Of a stretch of DNA of 36,298 nucleotides, positions 19,456 to 28,519 are shown piece after piece. The DNA is taken from assembly GCA_902605445.1 (NCBI GenBank), contig CACLCL010000009.1, positions 1-36,298 of the forward strand. The letters are read 5' to 3'. Below the pieces are notes generated by a model. That model saw nothing but the letters and a program-made list of their open reading frames with translations, was not told the origin of the DNA and did not search any database. Both the position numbers and the translations under genes were made by a program. Positions within the stretch are counted from its first letter, which is position 1. Every line of letters starts with the position of its first letter. This DNA comes from an uncultured Bacteroidota bacterium. Its GTDB lineage: Bacteria > Bacteroidota > Bacteroidia > Flavobacteriales > Flavobacteriaceae.

Positions 19456-19490
19456 ACTGTAAAATAAAAAATTTAATACTCATATTAAAA

Positions 19491-21263
19491 TTACATTCTA
19501 TCAACAACACCAATACCCAAGAGTGAAAGTGCATTTTTTATGGTTATTCCAACTAATTTTGAAAGCTCTACTCTAAATGTTTTCTTGTCCTCAAAAGCAG
19601 ATTTTAAAATTGGTAATGACTGATAAAATGAATTGAAAATCTTTACCAAATCGTAAACATAATTAGCGATTAGAGCGGGGTTATGAGAGCTAGCAGCTCC
19701 ACCAATAACAGAGGGAAATAAATCAATTTGTTTGATTAAATCTTTTTCCTTGTCCTCTAATTTTCTGTCATATTTATCATTTGATAACTCAAAATTAATC
19801 CCTTTAAGAATCGATTGAATTCTTGCATAAGAATATTGAATAAACGATGCAGTATTGCCCTGAAAATCTACTGATTCTTTTGGATTAAAAAGAATTCTTT
19901 TTTTTGGATCAACCTTGAGAATATAATATTTTAGAGCTCCTAGTCCAACTGTCTTATATATATTATTTTTTTCATTTTCGGAAAGACCATCAAGTTTTCC
20001 TAAATTTTTAGAAATCTCTTTTGCAGTACGGGTCATTTCCAACATTAAATCATCAGCATCAACAACAGTACCTTCTCTACTTTTCATTTTACCAGTAGGT
20101 AAATCAACCATAGCATAACTTAAATGAAATAAATTTTTAGACCATGAGAACCCTAACTTTTTAAGTATTAAAAAAAGGACTTTAAAATGATAATCCTGTT
20201 CATTACCTACGGTATAAACCATAGAATTGATTTCTGGATAATCTTCAACTCTCTGCACTGCAGTACCAATATCTTGAGTCATATAAACAGCTGTTCCATC
20301 AGCACGCAGGACAATCTTTTCATCTAGTCCATCTTCAGTTAGATCACACCAAACTGAACCATCATCTTTTTTGTAAAAAACTCCTAATTTTAATCCGCTA
20401 GAAATAAATTTTTTTCCTAACAAGTACGTGTCACTTTCATAATAATAATTATCAAAATCAACTCCTAAATTTTTGTAGGTTTCCTCAAAACCTTCATACA
20501 CCCAACCATTCATTTTTTTCCAAAGCCCTACAACTTCTTTATCACCAGACTCCCATTTAATTAGCATTTCCTTTGCCCTTAAAAAAATAGGGGCATTTTG
20601 CTTTGCCTTATCTTTGGCAGCTCCGCCTTTTATAAGTTCTTCAACCTCTTTTTTATAAATCTCATCAAATTTGATATAGTAATCTCCTACAAATTTATCT
20701 CCTTTTATATTTGTACTTAAGGGGGTCTCATCGTCACCATAATCCAACCATGCAATCATACTTTTACAAATATGAATACCTCTGTCATTTATTATTTGAG
20801 TTTTGTAAACTTTTTTTCCTAATGCTTTATAAATTTCAGCCATACTATGTCCCAAAAGATTATTTCTAATATGACCTAAGTGTAAGGGCTTGTTAGTGTT
20901 TGGAGATGAATATTCAATCATTATAGCATCATTAGAAATACTATTAATATATCCATAATCCAAATTGTCTTTTACGGAATTAAAAAAATCTAAATAGTGT
21001 CTATCTGCAATTGAAAGATTTAAGAATCCTGAAACAATATTATATGATTTAACAGAGCTACTTTGAACCAAATAATCACCTATTTTTTCGGCAATTTCTT
21101 TGGGGTTCATTTTTAACTCTTTTACGAGAGAAAAAACCACAAGTGTAACGTCGCCTTCAAATTCTTTTTTAGTTTGCTGAAGCTCAATATTATTAGGCTT
21201 AGTTTGAAAGATATTTTCAAAAGCATCTGTAATACTATTCTTAATGATTTCTTGTATATACAT
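19491..21263 (-). CDS. argS: Arginyl-tRNA synthetase
   Basis: This class I synthetase charges tRNA-Arg. The 590 residues include the N-terminal additional domain (about 1-100), SSPNTNKPLHLGHIRNN with HLGH at 128-131, and the catalytic core. KMKSREGT serves as the KMSKS loop, as is normal for some ArgS. The C-terminal DALR anticodon domain begins near FIQYSYARIQSI. The protein looks full length. It follows the ctlX gene by 30 bases and precedes ffh by 35 bases. Its place directly downstream of two arginine- or citrulline-type hydrolase genes is common in flavobacteria as I recall, and may reflect shared arginine supply. Confidence 0.97.
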   Translation of the reverse strand: MYIQEIIKNSITDAFENIFQTKPNNIELQQTKKEFEGDVTLVVFSLVKELKMNPKEIAEKIGDYLVQSSSVKSYNIVSGFLNLSIADRHYLDFFNSVKDNLDYGYINSISNDAIMIEYSSPNTNKPLHLGHIRNNLLGHSMAEIYKALGKKVYKTQIINDRGIHICKSMIAWLDYGDDETPLSTNIKGDKFVGDYYIKFDEIYKKEVEELIKGGAAKDKAKQNAPIFLRAKEMLIKWESGDKEVVGLWKKMNGWVYEGFEETYKNLGVDFDNYYYESDTYLLGKKFISSGLKLGVFYKKDDGSVWCDLTEDGLDEKIVLRADGTAVYMTQDIGTAVQRVEDYPEINSMVYTVGNEQDYHFKVLFLILKKLGFSWSKNLFHLSYAMVDLPTGKMKSREGTVVDADDLMLEMTRTAKEISKNLGKLDGLSENEKNNIYKTVGLGALKYYILKVDPKKRILFNPKESVDFQGNTASFIQYSYARIQSILKGINFELSNDKYDRKLEDKEKDLIKQIDLFPSVIGGAASSHNPALIANYVYDLVKIFNSFYQSLPILKSAFEDKKTFRVELSKLVGITIKNALSLLGIGVVDRM

Positions 21264-21293
21264 TATTGGAGGTAAAGATACTATTTAATAATA

Positions 21294-22214
21294 TTATTTT
21301 TTTGGTAAAAATATTTCTGCCATCATACATCTAGCACTTCCACCTCCACACATCTCAATGGTATTGATATCACAAGAAATAATTTTTGAATATTTATATA
21401 TCAATTTTTTTTGATGTTCGGTTAACGAATCTTCAGCTGATTTACTCATTACCAAAACACTTTCTCCTTCATTATTCTCTAACTCAAGCATATTTCCTGC
21501 AAAATTTTCAACTTGTTTTTCAGAAATATTTATTAATTCCTTGCCTGAATTTTTTATGCAATCAGAGATATTTTTTTTCTCATCATTATTATCAATTGAA
21601 TCCAAGCATATTATAACATAATCAACTGCAATACACATCATCACGTTAGTATGATATATTGGTACTCTTTTGTTATTATATGTTTGAAAAGAAGAAAATG
21701 TAATTGGCTTAAATTTAAAATCTTTACAAAATTGATTAAATAACTTTTGATTTGATCTTTTTGACAATGAACAATAAGCTATTTTATTTTTTCTATCTAA
21801 AACCATACTTCCAGTTCCTTCTAAAAAGATATTTTCTAATTCATGATGAGAATAATCGATAATATTATCAATTTTAAATCCGTTTAAATTTAGAAAAGAA
21901 AATACTTCAGACTTCCTCTCTAATCGTCTGTTTCTTGCAAGCATGGGATATAAGCAAACATATCCACTTTGATGTAACGAAATCCAATTATTTGGGAAAA
22001 CTGAATCAGGGGTGTGATTTATGTTATCATCTAAAAAAACATGTGTATTTATACTATTACTTCTAAGCTTATCAACCATTTGATCAAATTCTCTCAAAGC
22101 CTGAAGACTAGTATTAGGAATTAATTTTTGGTAATAATTATCCTGTGCAGTCTCTTCATTATAACCAAAATCATAAGGTCTTATCATTAAAACAGAATTA
22201 GTTCTTTCTATCAT
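21294..22214 (-). CDS. ctlX: CtlX-type amidinotransferase-fold hydrolase (citrulline utilisation)
   Basis: This 306-residue protein belongs to the guanidino-group-modifying fold (arginine deiminase / amidinotransferase). The best match I recognise is the CtlX family, linked to citrulline use. Near the N-terminus HTPDSVFPNNW (about 66-76) carries the substrate-binding Asp. FLEGTGSMVLDR supplies the Glu-Gly segment, YHTNVMM (about 187-193) the catalytic His, and CGGGSARCMMAEI the nucleophilic Cys296. The active site therefore appears complete. The gene lies 4 bases after the DDAH-like gene and 30 bases before argS. The true substrate (citrulline, arginine or a modified arginine) is not settled by sequence. 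Confidence 0.85.
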   Translation of the reverse strand: MIERTNSVLMIRPYDFGYNEETAQDNYYQKLIPNTSLQALREFDQMVDKLRSNSINTHVFLDDNINHTPDSVFPNNWISLHQSGYVCLYPMLARNRRLERKSEVFSFLNLNGFKIDNIIDYSHHELENIFLEGTGSMVLDRKNKIAYCSLSKRSNQKLFNQFCKDFKFKPITFSSFQTYNNKRVPIYHTNVMMCIAVDYVIICLDSIDNNDEKKNISDCIKNSGKELINISEKQVENFAGNMLELENNEGESVLVMSKSAEDSLTEHQKKLIYKYSKIISCDINTIEMCGGGSARCMMAEIFLPKK

Positions 22215-22218
22215 AGTG

Positions 22219-23133
22219 CTATGCTCTTTTCAAAGGTAAGGTTGAACATCTTAAAAGGCCGCCCTGCTTAGAAATTTCTTTATAGTTTATTTCTTCAACT
22301 GCAATATCAAAACTTCTTAACCACGAATTTAACCTAGTAAATGATTTTTCACTTACTACAACATTGGTATCAATTGAAAAGAAATTACAATTCATTTCAC
22401 TCATTTCACTTAAAGAAATTTCTAAAATATTTTCCTCTCCAAAATAATCTATCAGCCATTGATACTGATCTATTTTCAAAAACGCGTCTGGACAAGCTAC
22501 CAACTTACCATTACCCACTGGCTGTAAGCAACAATCCAAATGTAATGCGTTTTTTTTTGGCTCCAAATCAGATTTGATTAGGTCAAATGAAATAATCTTT
22601 TTTTCTGTAAATTTTTCTTTTAAAAATTTGACAGCCTTATAATTTGTTCTCGCTGTTTTAAGACTAGAATAATTATCCCCATCATAAGTGCCAATAAAAA
22701 TGTAATCATTGTGAAGAACTATATCACCACCCTCAATATGACATTCATCTGGTAATTGAATTATTTTATTTTTTGGAATTTGAACTAATACTTTATCAAT
22801 CGCTAATATTTCCTTAGACCTTTGAGGTAAGATGTTTGAAATGATAAAATAATCATCAATAACAAAACCTATATCTCTCGAAAAAATCTGATTATAATCA
22901 TCAATAATGCTTGGTCTAATAATATCAATATTATATTTATATAAAACTTGCTTAAACTGATTCATTTCATCGATCATATCATCTTCACTCGGGTATGTTT
23001 GATTTAAGACATTTTGTCGGCTCGAAGGGTCATAGCAATCATCAATTTTAGGGGTTATGCCGTTACTTTTTGCAGTACCTAAAACTACTACTGAAAGCCT
23101 TGATGTTTCGTTATTTACATTTAGCTTTAGCAT
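22219..23133 (-). CDS. DDAH/arginine-deiminase-family hydrolase
   Basis: This 304-residue protein is a second enzyme with the guanidine-modifying fold, only distantly similar to CtlX next to it. Visible catalytic elements are SRDIGFVID, CHIEGGDIVL (the EGGD motif), ALHLDCCLQPVGNGK with the His-Leu-Asp triad segment, and GGLLRCSTLPL with nucleophile Cys296. Proteins like this are commonly named dimethylarginine dimethylaminohydrolase or arginine deiminase family. An arginine- or methylarginine-hydrolysing role is likely but unproven. It starts 21 bases after gltA and ends 4 bases before ctlX, so all three may be cotranscribed. No complete arginine deiminase pathway (arcB, arcC) is visible in the window. 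Confidence 0.82.
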   Translation of the reverse strand: MLKLNVNNETSRLSVVVLGTAKSNGITPKIDDCYDPSSRQNVLNQTYPSEDDMIDEMNQFKQVLYKYNIDIIRPSIIDDYNQIFSRDIGFVIDDYFIISNILPQRSKEILAIDKVLVQIPKNKIIQLPDECHIEGGDIVLHNDYIFIGTYDGDNYSSLKTARTNYKAVKFLKEKFTEKKIISFDLIKSDLEPKKNALHLDCCLQPVGNGKLVACPDAFLKIDQYQWLIDYFGEENILEISLSEMSEMNCNFFSIDTNVVVSEKSFTRLNSWLRSFDIAVEEINYKEISKQGGLLRCSTLPLKRA

Positions 23134-23154
23134 TTAAAATGAATATGTAATAAA

Positions 23155-24447
23155 TTATTTTTTGGATTTAAATTTTCTTGCTGTAGGACCAGTGTAAAGT
23201 TGCCTAGGTCTACCTATAGGCTCATTCATTAATCTCATCTCTCTCCATTGTGCAATCCAACCGGGCAGTCTACCAAGAACAAACATAACGGTATACATAT
23301 CGGAAGGGATTCCCATCGCACGATATATAACACCTGAGTAAAAATCAACATTAGGAAATAATTTTCTATCGATAAAGTATTTATCCTTTAATGCATTTTC
23401 TTCTAGCTCCTTGGCTATGTGAAGTAGTGGATCATCAATTCCTTTAGACTTTAAAAATTTATGTGCAGCATCTTTGATTATCCTAGCTCTTGGGTCATAA
23501 TTTTTATAAACTCTATGTCCAAAACCCATTAATCTAAAAGGATCACTTTTGTCTTTTGCTTTTCTGATATATTTTTTTGTATTTCCGTTGTCTTCCTTAA
23601 TTGACATTAGCATCTCTAATACTGCTTGATTAGCACCTCCATGTAATGGACCCCATAAAGCGGAAATGCCTGCTGAAATTGAAGGAAATAAGCCAGCATG
23701 TGCTGAACCAACGATACGCACAGTTGAAGTTGAACAATTTTGTTCATGATCTGCATGTAATATTAAAAGCTTATTGAAAACATTTATCAAAGCTTTTTCA
23801 GGACGATACTCCTCATTAGGCTTTTTAAATAATAAATGAAGAATCATGTCAGTATAGTCAAGATTTCTTAGTTTCATTGAGTATTGAAGAGGAAGGCCAT
23901 TTTTCTTTCTAAAAGACCAACCAACTAATATTGGTATTTTTCCTAACACCTTAACGATTGTATTGTACATTCCTTCTCTACTTCTATCATAATCTAATGA
24001 AATATCATCAGGATTAAATGCAGTCAATGCACTGGTTAAACTGGATAATACTCCCATTGGATGTGCAGAGCTTGGAAAGGCATCAACAATTTTTTTCACA
24101 TCATCATTTACTATACTATTATCAACTATGTCATCATGAAATTTATCTAATTCTGATTTTGTTGGTAATTCGCCAAAAATAAGTAAGTAAGCAACTTCTA
24201 AAAATGAGGCTTTTTTTGCCAACTCATCAAGATCATATCCCCTGTACCTCAAAATACCTTTTTCACCATCAAGATAAGTGATTTTACTTTCACATGACGC
24301 TGTATTTTTAAAGCCACGATCAATAGTGGTTACACCTGAGGCGCCTCTGAGTGCTTTAATATCGATACATATATCGTCTTCAACTCCTCTGTATACTGGA
24401 AACTCATAGCTTTCACCATCAATATTTATAGTTGCTTTGTCAGACAC
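23155..24447 (-). CDS. gltA: Citrate synthase
   Basis: This enzyme condenses oxaloacetate and acetyl-CoA to citrate at the TCA cycle entry. The 430-residue length and the N-terminal beta-sheet extension (INIDGESYEFPVY) mark the long hexameric type found in Gram-negatives. Active-site elements are present: HADHEQNCSTST (231-242), GPLHGGANQA with His269 (266-275), MGFGHRVYKNYDPR with His311 (307-320), and NVDFYSG with Asp368. The 92-base gap upstream of its start, after eno, is the largest gap between carA and folD, and I see no convincing promoter there. A readthrough transcript from carA-eno is possible. The oxaloacetate-forming Mdh is also encoded in the window. Confidence 0.97.
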   Translation of the reverse strand: MSDKATINIDGESYEFPVYRGVEDDICIDIKALRGASGVTTIDRGFKNTASCESKITYLDGEKGILRYRGYDLDELAKKASFLEVAYLLIFGELPTKSELDKFHDDIVDNSIVNDDVKKIVDAFPSSAHPMGVLSSLTSALTAFNPDDISLDYDRSREGMYNTIVKVLGKIPILVGWSFRKKNGLPLQYSMKLRNLDYTDMILHLLFKKPNEEYRPEKALINVFNKLLILHADHEQNCSTSTVRIVGSAHAGLFPSISAGISALWGPLHGGANQAVLEMLMSIKEDNGNTKKYIRKAKDKSDPFRLMGFGHRVYKNYDPRARIIKDAAHKFLKSKGIDDPLLHIAKELEENALKDKYFIDRKLFPNVDFYSGVIYRAMGIPSDMYTVMFVLGRLPGWIAQWREMRLMNEPIGRPRQLYTGPTARKFKSKK

Positions 24448-24539
24448 GATAAAATAGTTTGAAGTTGTTTTTAAACTTTATAAAATTACAAAATATCTGG
24501 CAAACATTAAAGTTATAGCCGCAGAGATTTCATTTATAC

Positions 24540-25829
24540 CTAAAGGTTAATATTAAAAGCTTTTGCCTGTGGGAAAGTAGCGACTTCAGCCAATTCTTCC
24601 TCTATTCTTAATAATTGATTATATTTTGCAATTCTATCAGATCTGGAAATTGAGCCTGTTTTTATTTGACCGCAATTCAATGCTACAGATAAATCAGCTA
24701 TAGTGTTATCCTCGGTTTCACCAGATCTATGTGACATTACAGTTGTATATCCAGCTTTGTGAGCCATGTTAACGGCATTTATTGTTTCGGTCAATGAGCC
24801 AATCTGATTAACTTTTATCAAAATTGAATTTGCAATATTTTCATCAATTCCTTTTTTTAATCTTTTTGTATTTGTAACGAATAAATCATCACCTACCAAT
24901 TGAACTTTCTTCCCAAGAATTTCTGTCAAATATTTCCAACCATCCCAATCATTTTCATCCATTCCATCCTCTATTGAAATTATTGGATATTTTTTTGAAA
25001 GTTCAGCAAGGTAGTCAGCTTGCTGCTTACTATTTCTCAACTCTCCATTTGGGCCTTCAAAAATTCTATAATCATAAAATCCGTCTTTATAAAACTCAGC
25101 GGAAGCACAATCTAATGCAATCATTATATCTTCTCCAAATTTGTAACCAGATTCCGTTACAGCTTTTTGAATTGTTTCAAGGGCGTCCTCTGTTCCATTT
25201 AATTTTGGAGCAAAACCACCCTCATCTCCGACACTTGTACTTAAACCTCTTGATTTTAATACTTTTTTCAAAGAGTGAAATATCTCGCTACCCATTTTCA
25301 TTGCATGTGAAAAGCTTTTTGCTAAAACAGGCATAATCATGAATTCCTGGAAAGCTATAGGTGCATCACTATGAGAGCCACCATTAATAATATTCATCAT
25401 CGGAATGGGTAATTGGTGAGAATTAGGTCCTAAATATTTGAAAAGTGACATGTTTTTTTCTTTAGCAGCTGCCTTTGAGATGGCAAGAGAAATACCTAAA
25501 ATAGCATTAGCTCCTAATCTTGATTTGTTTTCAGTACCGTCAATTTTTATCATTAAGTTATCATTTGAAATTTGATCAAAAACAGACTTACCAACTAATT
25601 CTTTAGAAATGATATTATTGATATTTGATACTGCCTTTAACACCCCTTTTCCATGAAAATCTGCACCTCCGTCTCTTAACTCAACTGCTTCATGTTCACC
25701 AGTGGAAGCTCCTGATGGTACCGCAGCTCTTCCAACAATTAAATTTTCTGTTATAACATCAACTTCAACAGTGGGATTACCTCTTGAATCAAATATTTGC
25801 CTTGCGATAATCTCTTTAATTTTAGCCAT
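24540..25829 (-). CDS. eno: Enolase
   Basis: Enolase interconverts 2-phosphoglycerate and phosphoenolpyruvate in glycolysis and gluconeogenesis. The 429-residue protein shows [10 protein letters not shown] (39-48), the catalytic-acid segment [10 protein letters not shown], metal-binding [22 protein letters not shown] and VGDDLFVTN, the family signature [14 protein letters not shown] containing the catalytic lysine, and [15 protein letters not shown]. All metal and catalytic positions appear intact. It starts 4 bases after carA, so the two are probably one operon. The order rplQ, then carA, eno, gltA, is one I recall from flavobacterial genomes. Confidence 0.98.
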   Translation of the reverse strand: MAKIKEIIARQIFDSRGNPTVEVDVITENLIVGRAAVPSGASTGEHEAVELRDGGADFHGKGVLKAVSNINNIISKELVGKSVFDQISNDNLMIKIDGTENKSRLGANAILGISLAISKAAAKEKNMSLFKYLGPNSHQLPIPMMNIINGGSHSDAPIAFQEFMIMPVLAKSFSHAMKMGSEIFHSLKKVLKSRGLSTSVGDEGGFAPKLNGTEDALETIQKAVTESGYKFGEDIMIALDCASAEFYKDGFYDYRIFEGPNGELRNSKQQADYLAELSKKYPIISIEDGMDENDWDGWKYLTEILGKKVQLVGDDLFVTNTKRLKKGIDENIANSILIKVNQIGSLTETINAVNMAHKAGYTTVMSHRSGETEDNTIADLSVALNCGQIKTGSISRSDRIAKYNQLLRIEEELAEVATFPQAKAFNINL

Positions 25830-25833
25830 GTAC

Positions 25834-26940
25834 TTACTTTGTTTTTGAAATATTTTCTATAAACTGATCAAATAAATATGAAGCGTCATGCGGACCAGGG
25901 CTTGCTTCAGGGTGATACTGAACTGAAAAACAATTTTTACTATTCATTTCAATTCCAGCAACTGTATTGTCATTTAAGTGAATATGTGTTATTTTAATGT
26001 CCTTGTGGGCTTCTGTTTCTTCTCTATTAATAGCGAAGCCATGATTTTGAGATGTAATCTCACCCTTACCTGTAATTAGATTTTTAACTGGATGATTTAT
26101 TCCGCGATGGCCATTATGCATTTTAAATGTTGAAATGCCATTGGCTAAAGCAATTATTTGATGACCTAAACAAATACCAAATAACGGAAAATTATTATCA
26201 ATAACTTCCTTAGCAACCCTTTGCGCACTTTTCAATGGTTCTGGATCACCAGGACCATTGGAAATAAAATATGCATCGGGGTTCCATGACTTCATTTCCT
26301 TAAAGGAGGTGTCATATGGGAAAACCTTTATATAACAATCTCTTTTAGCAAGATTTCTTAATATATTTTTTTTGATCCCTAAATCTAAAGCAGCTATTTT
26401 ATACTTAGAGTTCTCATCACCACAAAAATATGGCTGTTTAGTTGAAACTTTAGAAGCCAATTCTAAGCCATCCATACTTGGAATTTTTGAAAGTTGTTTT
26501 TTTAAGCCATCTATATTTTCAATGTCTGTTGATATTACGGCATTCATTGCACCGTTATCTCTTATGTATGAAACTAAAGCTCTTGTATCAACATCGGAAA
26601 TGGCTAATAAATTATTTTTTTCAAAGAAATTATACAAAGAGTCGGTTTCACCATATCTTGAAAAATTATAAGTGAAGTTTCTACAAATTAAACCAGCAAT
26701 TTTAACGCTGTTTGACTCAACTTCATTTTCTTTAACTCCGTAATTTCCAATATATGCATTAGTTGTAATCATTAATTGCCCAAAATATGAAGGATCAGTA
26801 AAAATTTCTTGATATCCAGTCATACCTGTATTAAAACAAACCTCACCAAATGCAGAACCTTCCCTTCCAACAGATTTTCCGTAAAAAATGGTTCCGTCTT
26901 CTAAAAGTAAAATTGCTTTTTTCTTCTGATTATAGTGCAT
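25834..26940 (-). CDS. carA: Carbamoyl-phosphate synthase small subunit
   Basis: CarA hydrolyses glutamine and passes ammonia to CarB for carbamoyl phosphate, the precursor of pyrimidines and arginine. The 368-residue protein has the N-terminal domain with [10 protein letters not shown] and [14 protein letters not shown], and a C-terminal class I glutamine amidotransferase domain. That domain has [15 protein letters not shown] carrying the nucleophile Cys near 255, and [12 protein letters not shown] with the catalytic His and Glu. carB is not in the window. Separation of the two subunits is common in Bacteroidota. A TATTTTTG at 26963-26956 fits the -7 consensus 16 bases before the ATG, but it has no -33 partner and lies in A/T-rich DNA. 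Confidence 0.97.
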   Translation of the reverse strand: MHYNQKKKAILLLEDGTIFYGKSVGREGSAFGEVCFNTGMTGYQEIFTDPSYFGQLMITTNAYIGNYGVKENEVESNSVKIAGLICRNFTYNFSRYGETDSLYNFFEKNNLLAISDVDTRALVSYIRDNGAMNAVISTDIENIDGLKKQLSKIPSMDGLELASKVSTKQPYFCGDENSKYKIAALDLGIKKNILRNLAKRDCYIKVFPYDTSFKEMKSWNPDAYFISNGPGDPEPLKSAQRVAKEVIDNNFPLFGICLGHQIIALANGISTFKMHNGHRGINHPVKNLITGKGEITSQNHGFAINREETEAHKDIKITHIHLNDNTVAGIEMNSKNCFSVQYHPEASPGPHDASYLFDQFIENISKTK

Positions 26941-27002
26941 TTATAAAAAACTAATCAAAAATAATTTTTTAATTAAATAAATAAAATTTTAAAACAAAAT
27001 AT

Positions 27003-27689
27003 TTAATTACTGAATGCAAATTTTAGTAATTGAATAACATCCTCCTCGTCTTTAAAGGAAATTCTTTTTGAACTAGAAAATCTTTCAATTCTTTCTAAAT
27101 CTAAATCTTTATTTGAAAATAATTTACTAAAAGATCTCTTATTAAGTTTGAATTTCTGAATAGATTTATCCTCTGCATCTCTGATAAAATATGATTCTTT
27201 TTTCACATATTTATCATTTGACCTATTTACCATGGGATTTCCTGAGCCAGTAACCAGTTTAACAGAAAAACCTTTAAGAATAGAAAATTTTTCATTTGAG
27301 TATATAAGCTCATATACTCTATTTTCTTCGTTGAAATAATAGTTTTTATAAGACTTTCCGTTAATCACTATTTGTTTTATGTTATTAAAGTTAAATGAGA
27401 AAATAGAATCATTATCATTTACTTTGGCTTCAAAAGCATTTCTACTTAGATTAAGATTTATATTTCTCACTAAAAACCTCTCTCCGGTTACTGTTTGAAT
27501 TTCTCCGTCATTATTCCACTCATCAAAAAGATAAGTTGATCCAAGGATAACTTTATTAGGTTGGTTATAAAAAAAAGATGATCCAAAATTGGCACTTTTA
27601 CCGGTTAAGGCCGACCTAAAGTCAGTTTGCGAATTTGATTGACTTAAAGATAAATTGATCGAAAATAATATTATTAAAAAAAATCTCAT
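27003..27689 (-). CDS. Secreted protein of unknown function between rplQ and carA
   Basis: The 228-residue protein starts with a signal peptide (hydrophobic residues 3-15, likely end near LSLSQSNSQ), with no lipobox cysteine and no further membrane segment. The middle (about 40-150) reads as beta-rich, with INGKSYKNYYF followed by YELIYSNEKF. The C-terminal 70 residues are basic and helical, with SIQKFKLNKRSFSKLFSNK and a final DVIQLLKFAF. I recall flavobacterial secreted proteins of about 200-240 residues with this same layout (beta core with ING, then a Lys-rich helical end), but they have no assigned function. It lies 26 bases after the rplQ stop and 62 bases before the carA start, in the same direction, so it may be read through from the ribosomal block. 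Confidence 0.75.
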   Translation of the reverse strand: MRFFLIILFSINLSLSQSNSQTDFRSALTGKSANFGSSFFYNQPNKVILGSTYLFDEWNNDGEIQTVTGERFLVRNINLNLSRNAFEAKVNDNDSIFSFNFNNIKQIVINGKSYKNYYFNEENRVYELIYSNEKFSILKGFSVKLVTGSGNPMVNRSNDKYVKKESYFIRDAEDKSIQKFKLNKRSFSKLFSNKDLDLERIERFSSSKRISFKDEEDVIQLLKFAFSN

Positions 27690-27715
27690 AAAAAAGTTTT
27701 GAATATAAATTAAAT

Positions 27716-28492
27716 TTATTTTTTTTCCTTTTTATCCTTATCGGAAGGAGCTTCTTCAGCAGGAGCTTCTTCCGCAGGAGCTTCTTCAGCAGGAGCTTCT
27801 TCAGCAGGAGCTTCTTCCGCAGGAGCTTCTTCCGCAGGAGCTTCTTCAACTGGAGCTTCTTCAACTGGAGCTTCTTCCGCTGGAGCCTCTTCAGCTGGAG
27901 CTTCTTCAGCTGGAGCTTCTTCCGCAGGAGCTTCTTCAACTGGAGACTCTTCAGCAGGAGCTTCTTCCGCAGGAGCTTCTTCAACTGGAGACTCTTTTGA
28001 AGGGACTTCATCCTTCGTAGATTCTACAATATCATTTTTAGCCTTATCATTATCTTTGTTATCCGTTAGTTTTTCTTTTTTGTTACCTCTTCTACTTCTT
28101 CGGGTTGTTTTCTTTTTTGTAGATACATATAATTCATTGTAATCAACAAGTTCAATCATTGCCATTTCAGCATTGTCACCTAGTCTATTTCCAAGTCGAA
28201 TTATTCTTGTGTAACCACCCGGCCTATCACCAACTTTCACAGCAATATTTCTGAAAAGTTCTGAGATAGCATTTTTTTGTTTGATTCTTGAAAAAACGAT
28301 TCTCCTGTTGTGAGTAGTATCAGATTTTGATTTTGTAATTAAAGGCTCAATAAATCTTTTTAAAGCTTTTGCCTTGGCAAGTGTTGTATTAATTCTCTTA
28401 TGTATTATGAGCGATGATGACATATTAGCCAACATTGACATTCTGTGTCCTTTTTTTCTGCCTAAGTGATTAAACTTCTTTCTATGTCTCAT
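27716..28492 (-). CDS. rplQ: Ribosomal protein L17 with long acidic repeat tail
   Basis: L17 is a large-subunit protein near the peptide exit. The core (about 1-125) is standard: [20 protein letters not shown] at the start, [20 protein letters not shown], and [21 protein letters not shown] basic linker (about 128-145) follows. Then comes a tail of 16 five-residue units of the form PAEEA or PVEEA (about residues 169-248) and a Lys-rich end. Total length is 258, against about 120-130 for typical L17. Tails of Ala, Pro and Glu are known on L17 of Bacteroidota, but they are usually shorter as I recall. It follows rpoA with a 27-base gap at the end of the ribosomal block. Confidence 0.97.
   Translation of the reverse strand: MRHRKKFNHLGRKKGHRMSMLANMSSSLIIHKRINTTLAKAKALKRFIEPLITKSKSDTTHNRRIVFSRIKQKNAISELFRNIAVKVGDRPGGYTRIIRLGNRLGDNAEMAMIELVDYNELYVSTKKKTTRRSRRGNKKEKLTDNKDNDKAKNDIVESTKDEVPSKESPVEEAPAEEAPAEESPVEEAPAEEAPAEEAPAEEAPAEEAPVEEAPVEEAPAEEAPAEEAPAEEAPAEEAPAEEAPAEEAPSDKDKKEKK
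27749..27988. repeat. 15-bp tandem repeat, 16 units, encoding the L17 tail
   Basis: Sixteen in-frame 15-base units encode PAEEA with PVEEA and PAEES variants. Differences are mostly synonymous or Ala/Val changes (gcttcttcagcagga versus gcttcttccgcagga on the plus strand). The period and in-frame purity suggest growth by slippage or unequal exchange. Confidence 0.95.
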
Positions 28493-28519
28493 TTTTGATT
28501 AATTAATTTGGTAAATTAT

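Noticed and set aside
18100-19500. SRP RNA or tRNA gene near ffh or argS
   Set aside because: Gaps here are 30-35 bases or overlaps, too short for these RNAs. No tRNA-like cloverleaf with a TTCRANYC-type arm was seen in any gap of the window.
24974-25336. 120-codon plus-strand frame inside eno
   Set aside because: It lies wholly antisense to well-conserved enolase codons and has no recognisable domain; a shadow frame.
26956-26963. carA promoter (TATTTTTG)
   Set aside because: It fits TAnnTTTG, but the gap is almost pure A/T and no TTG lies 17-23 bases upstream, so chance is likely.
27749-27988. CRISPR-like regular repeat pattern
   Set aside because: There are no unique spacers. The unit is 15 bases, continuous, and in frame with L17. 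The same reasoning excludes 35526-35759 (18-base units in L5).
27622-28011. Minus-strand frame of 129 codons, very rich in Leu and Lys
   Set aside because: It is the alternative reading of the 15-bp repeat in the L17 tail. The Leu/Lys periodicity is a by-product of the PAEEA codons, and it overlaps both rplQ and the secreted protein gene.
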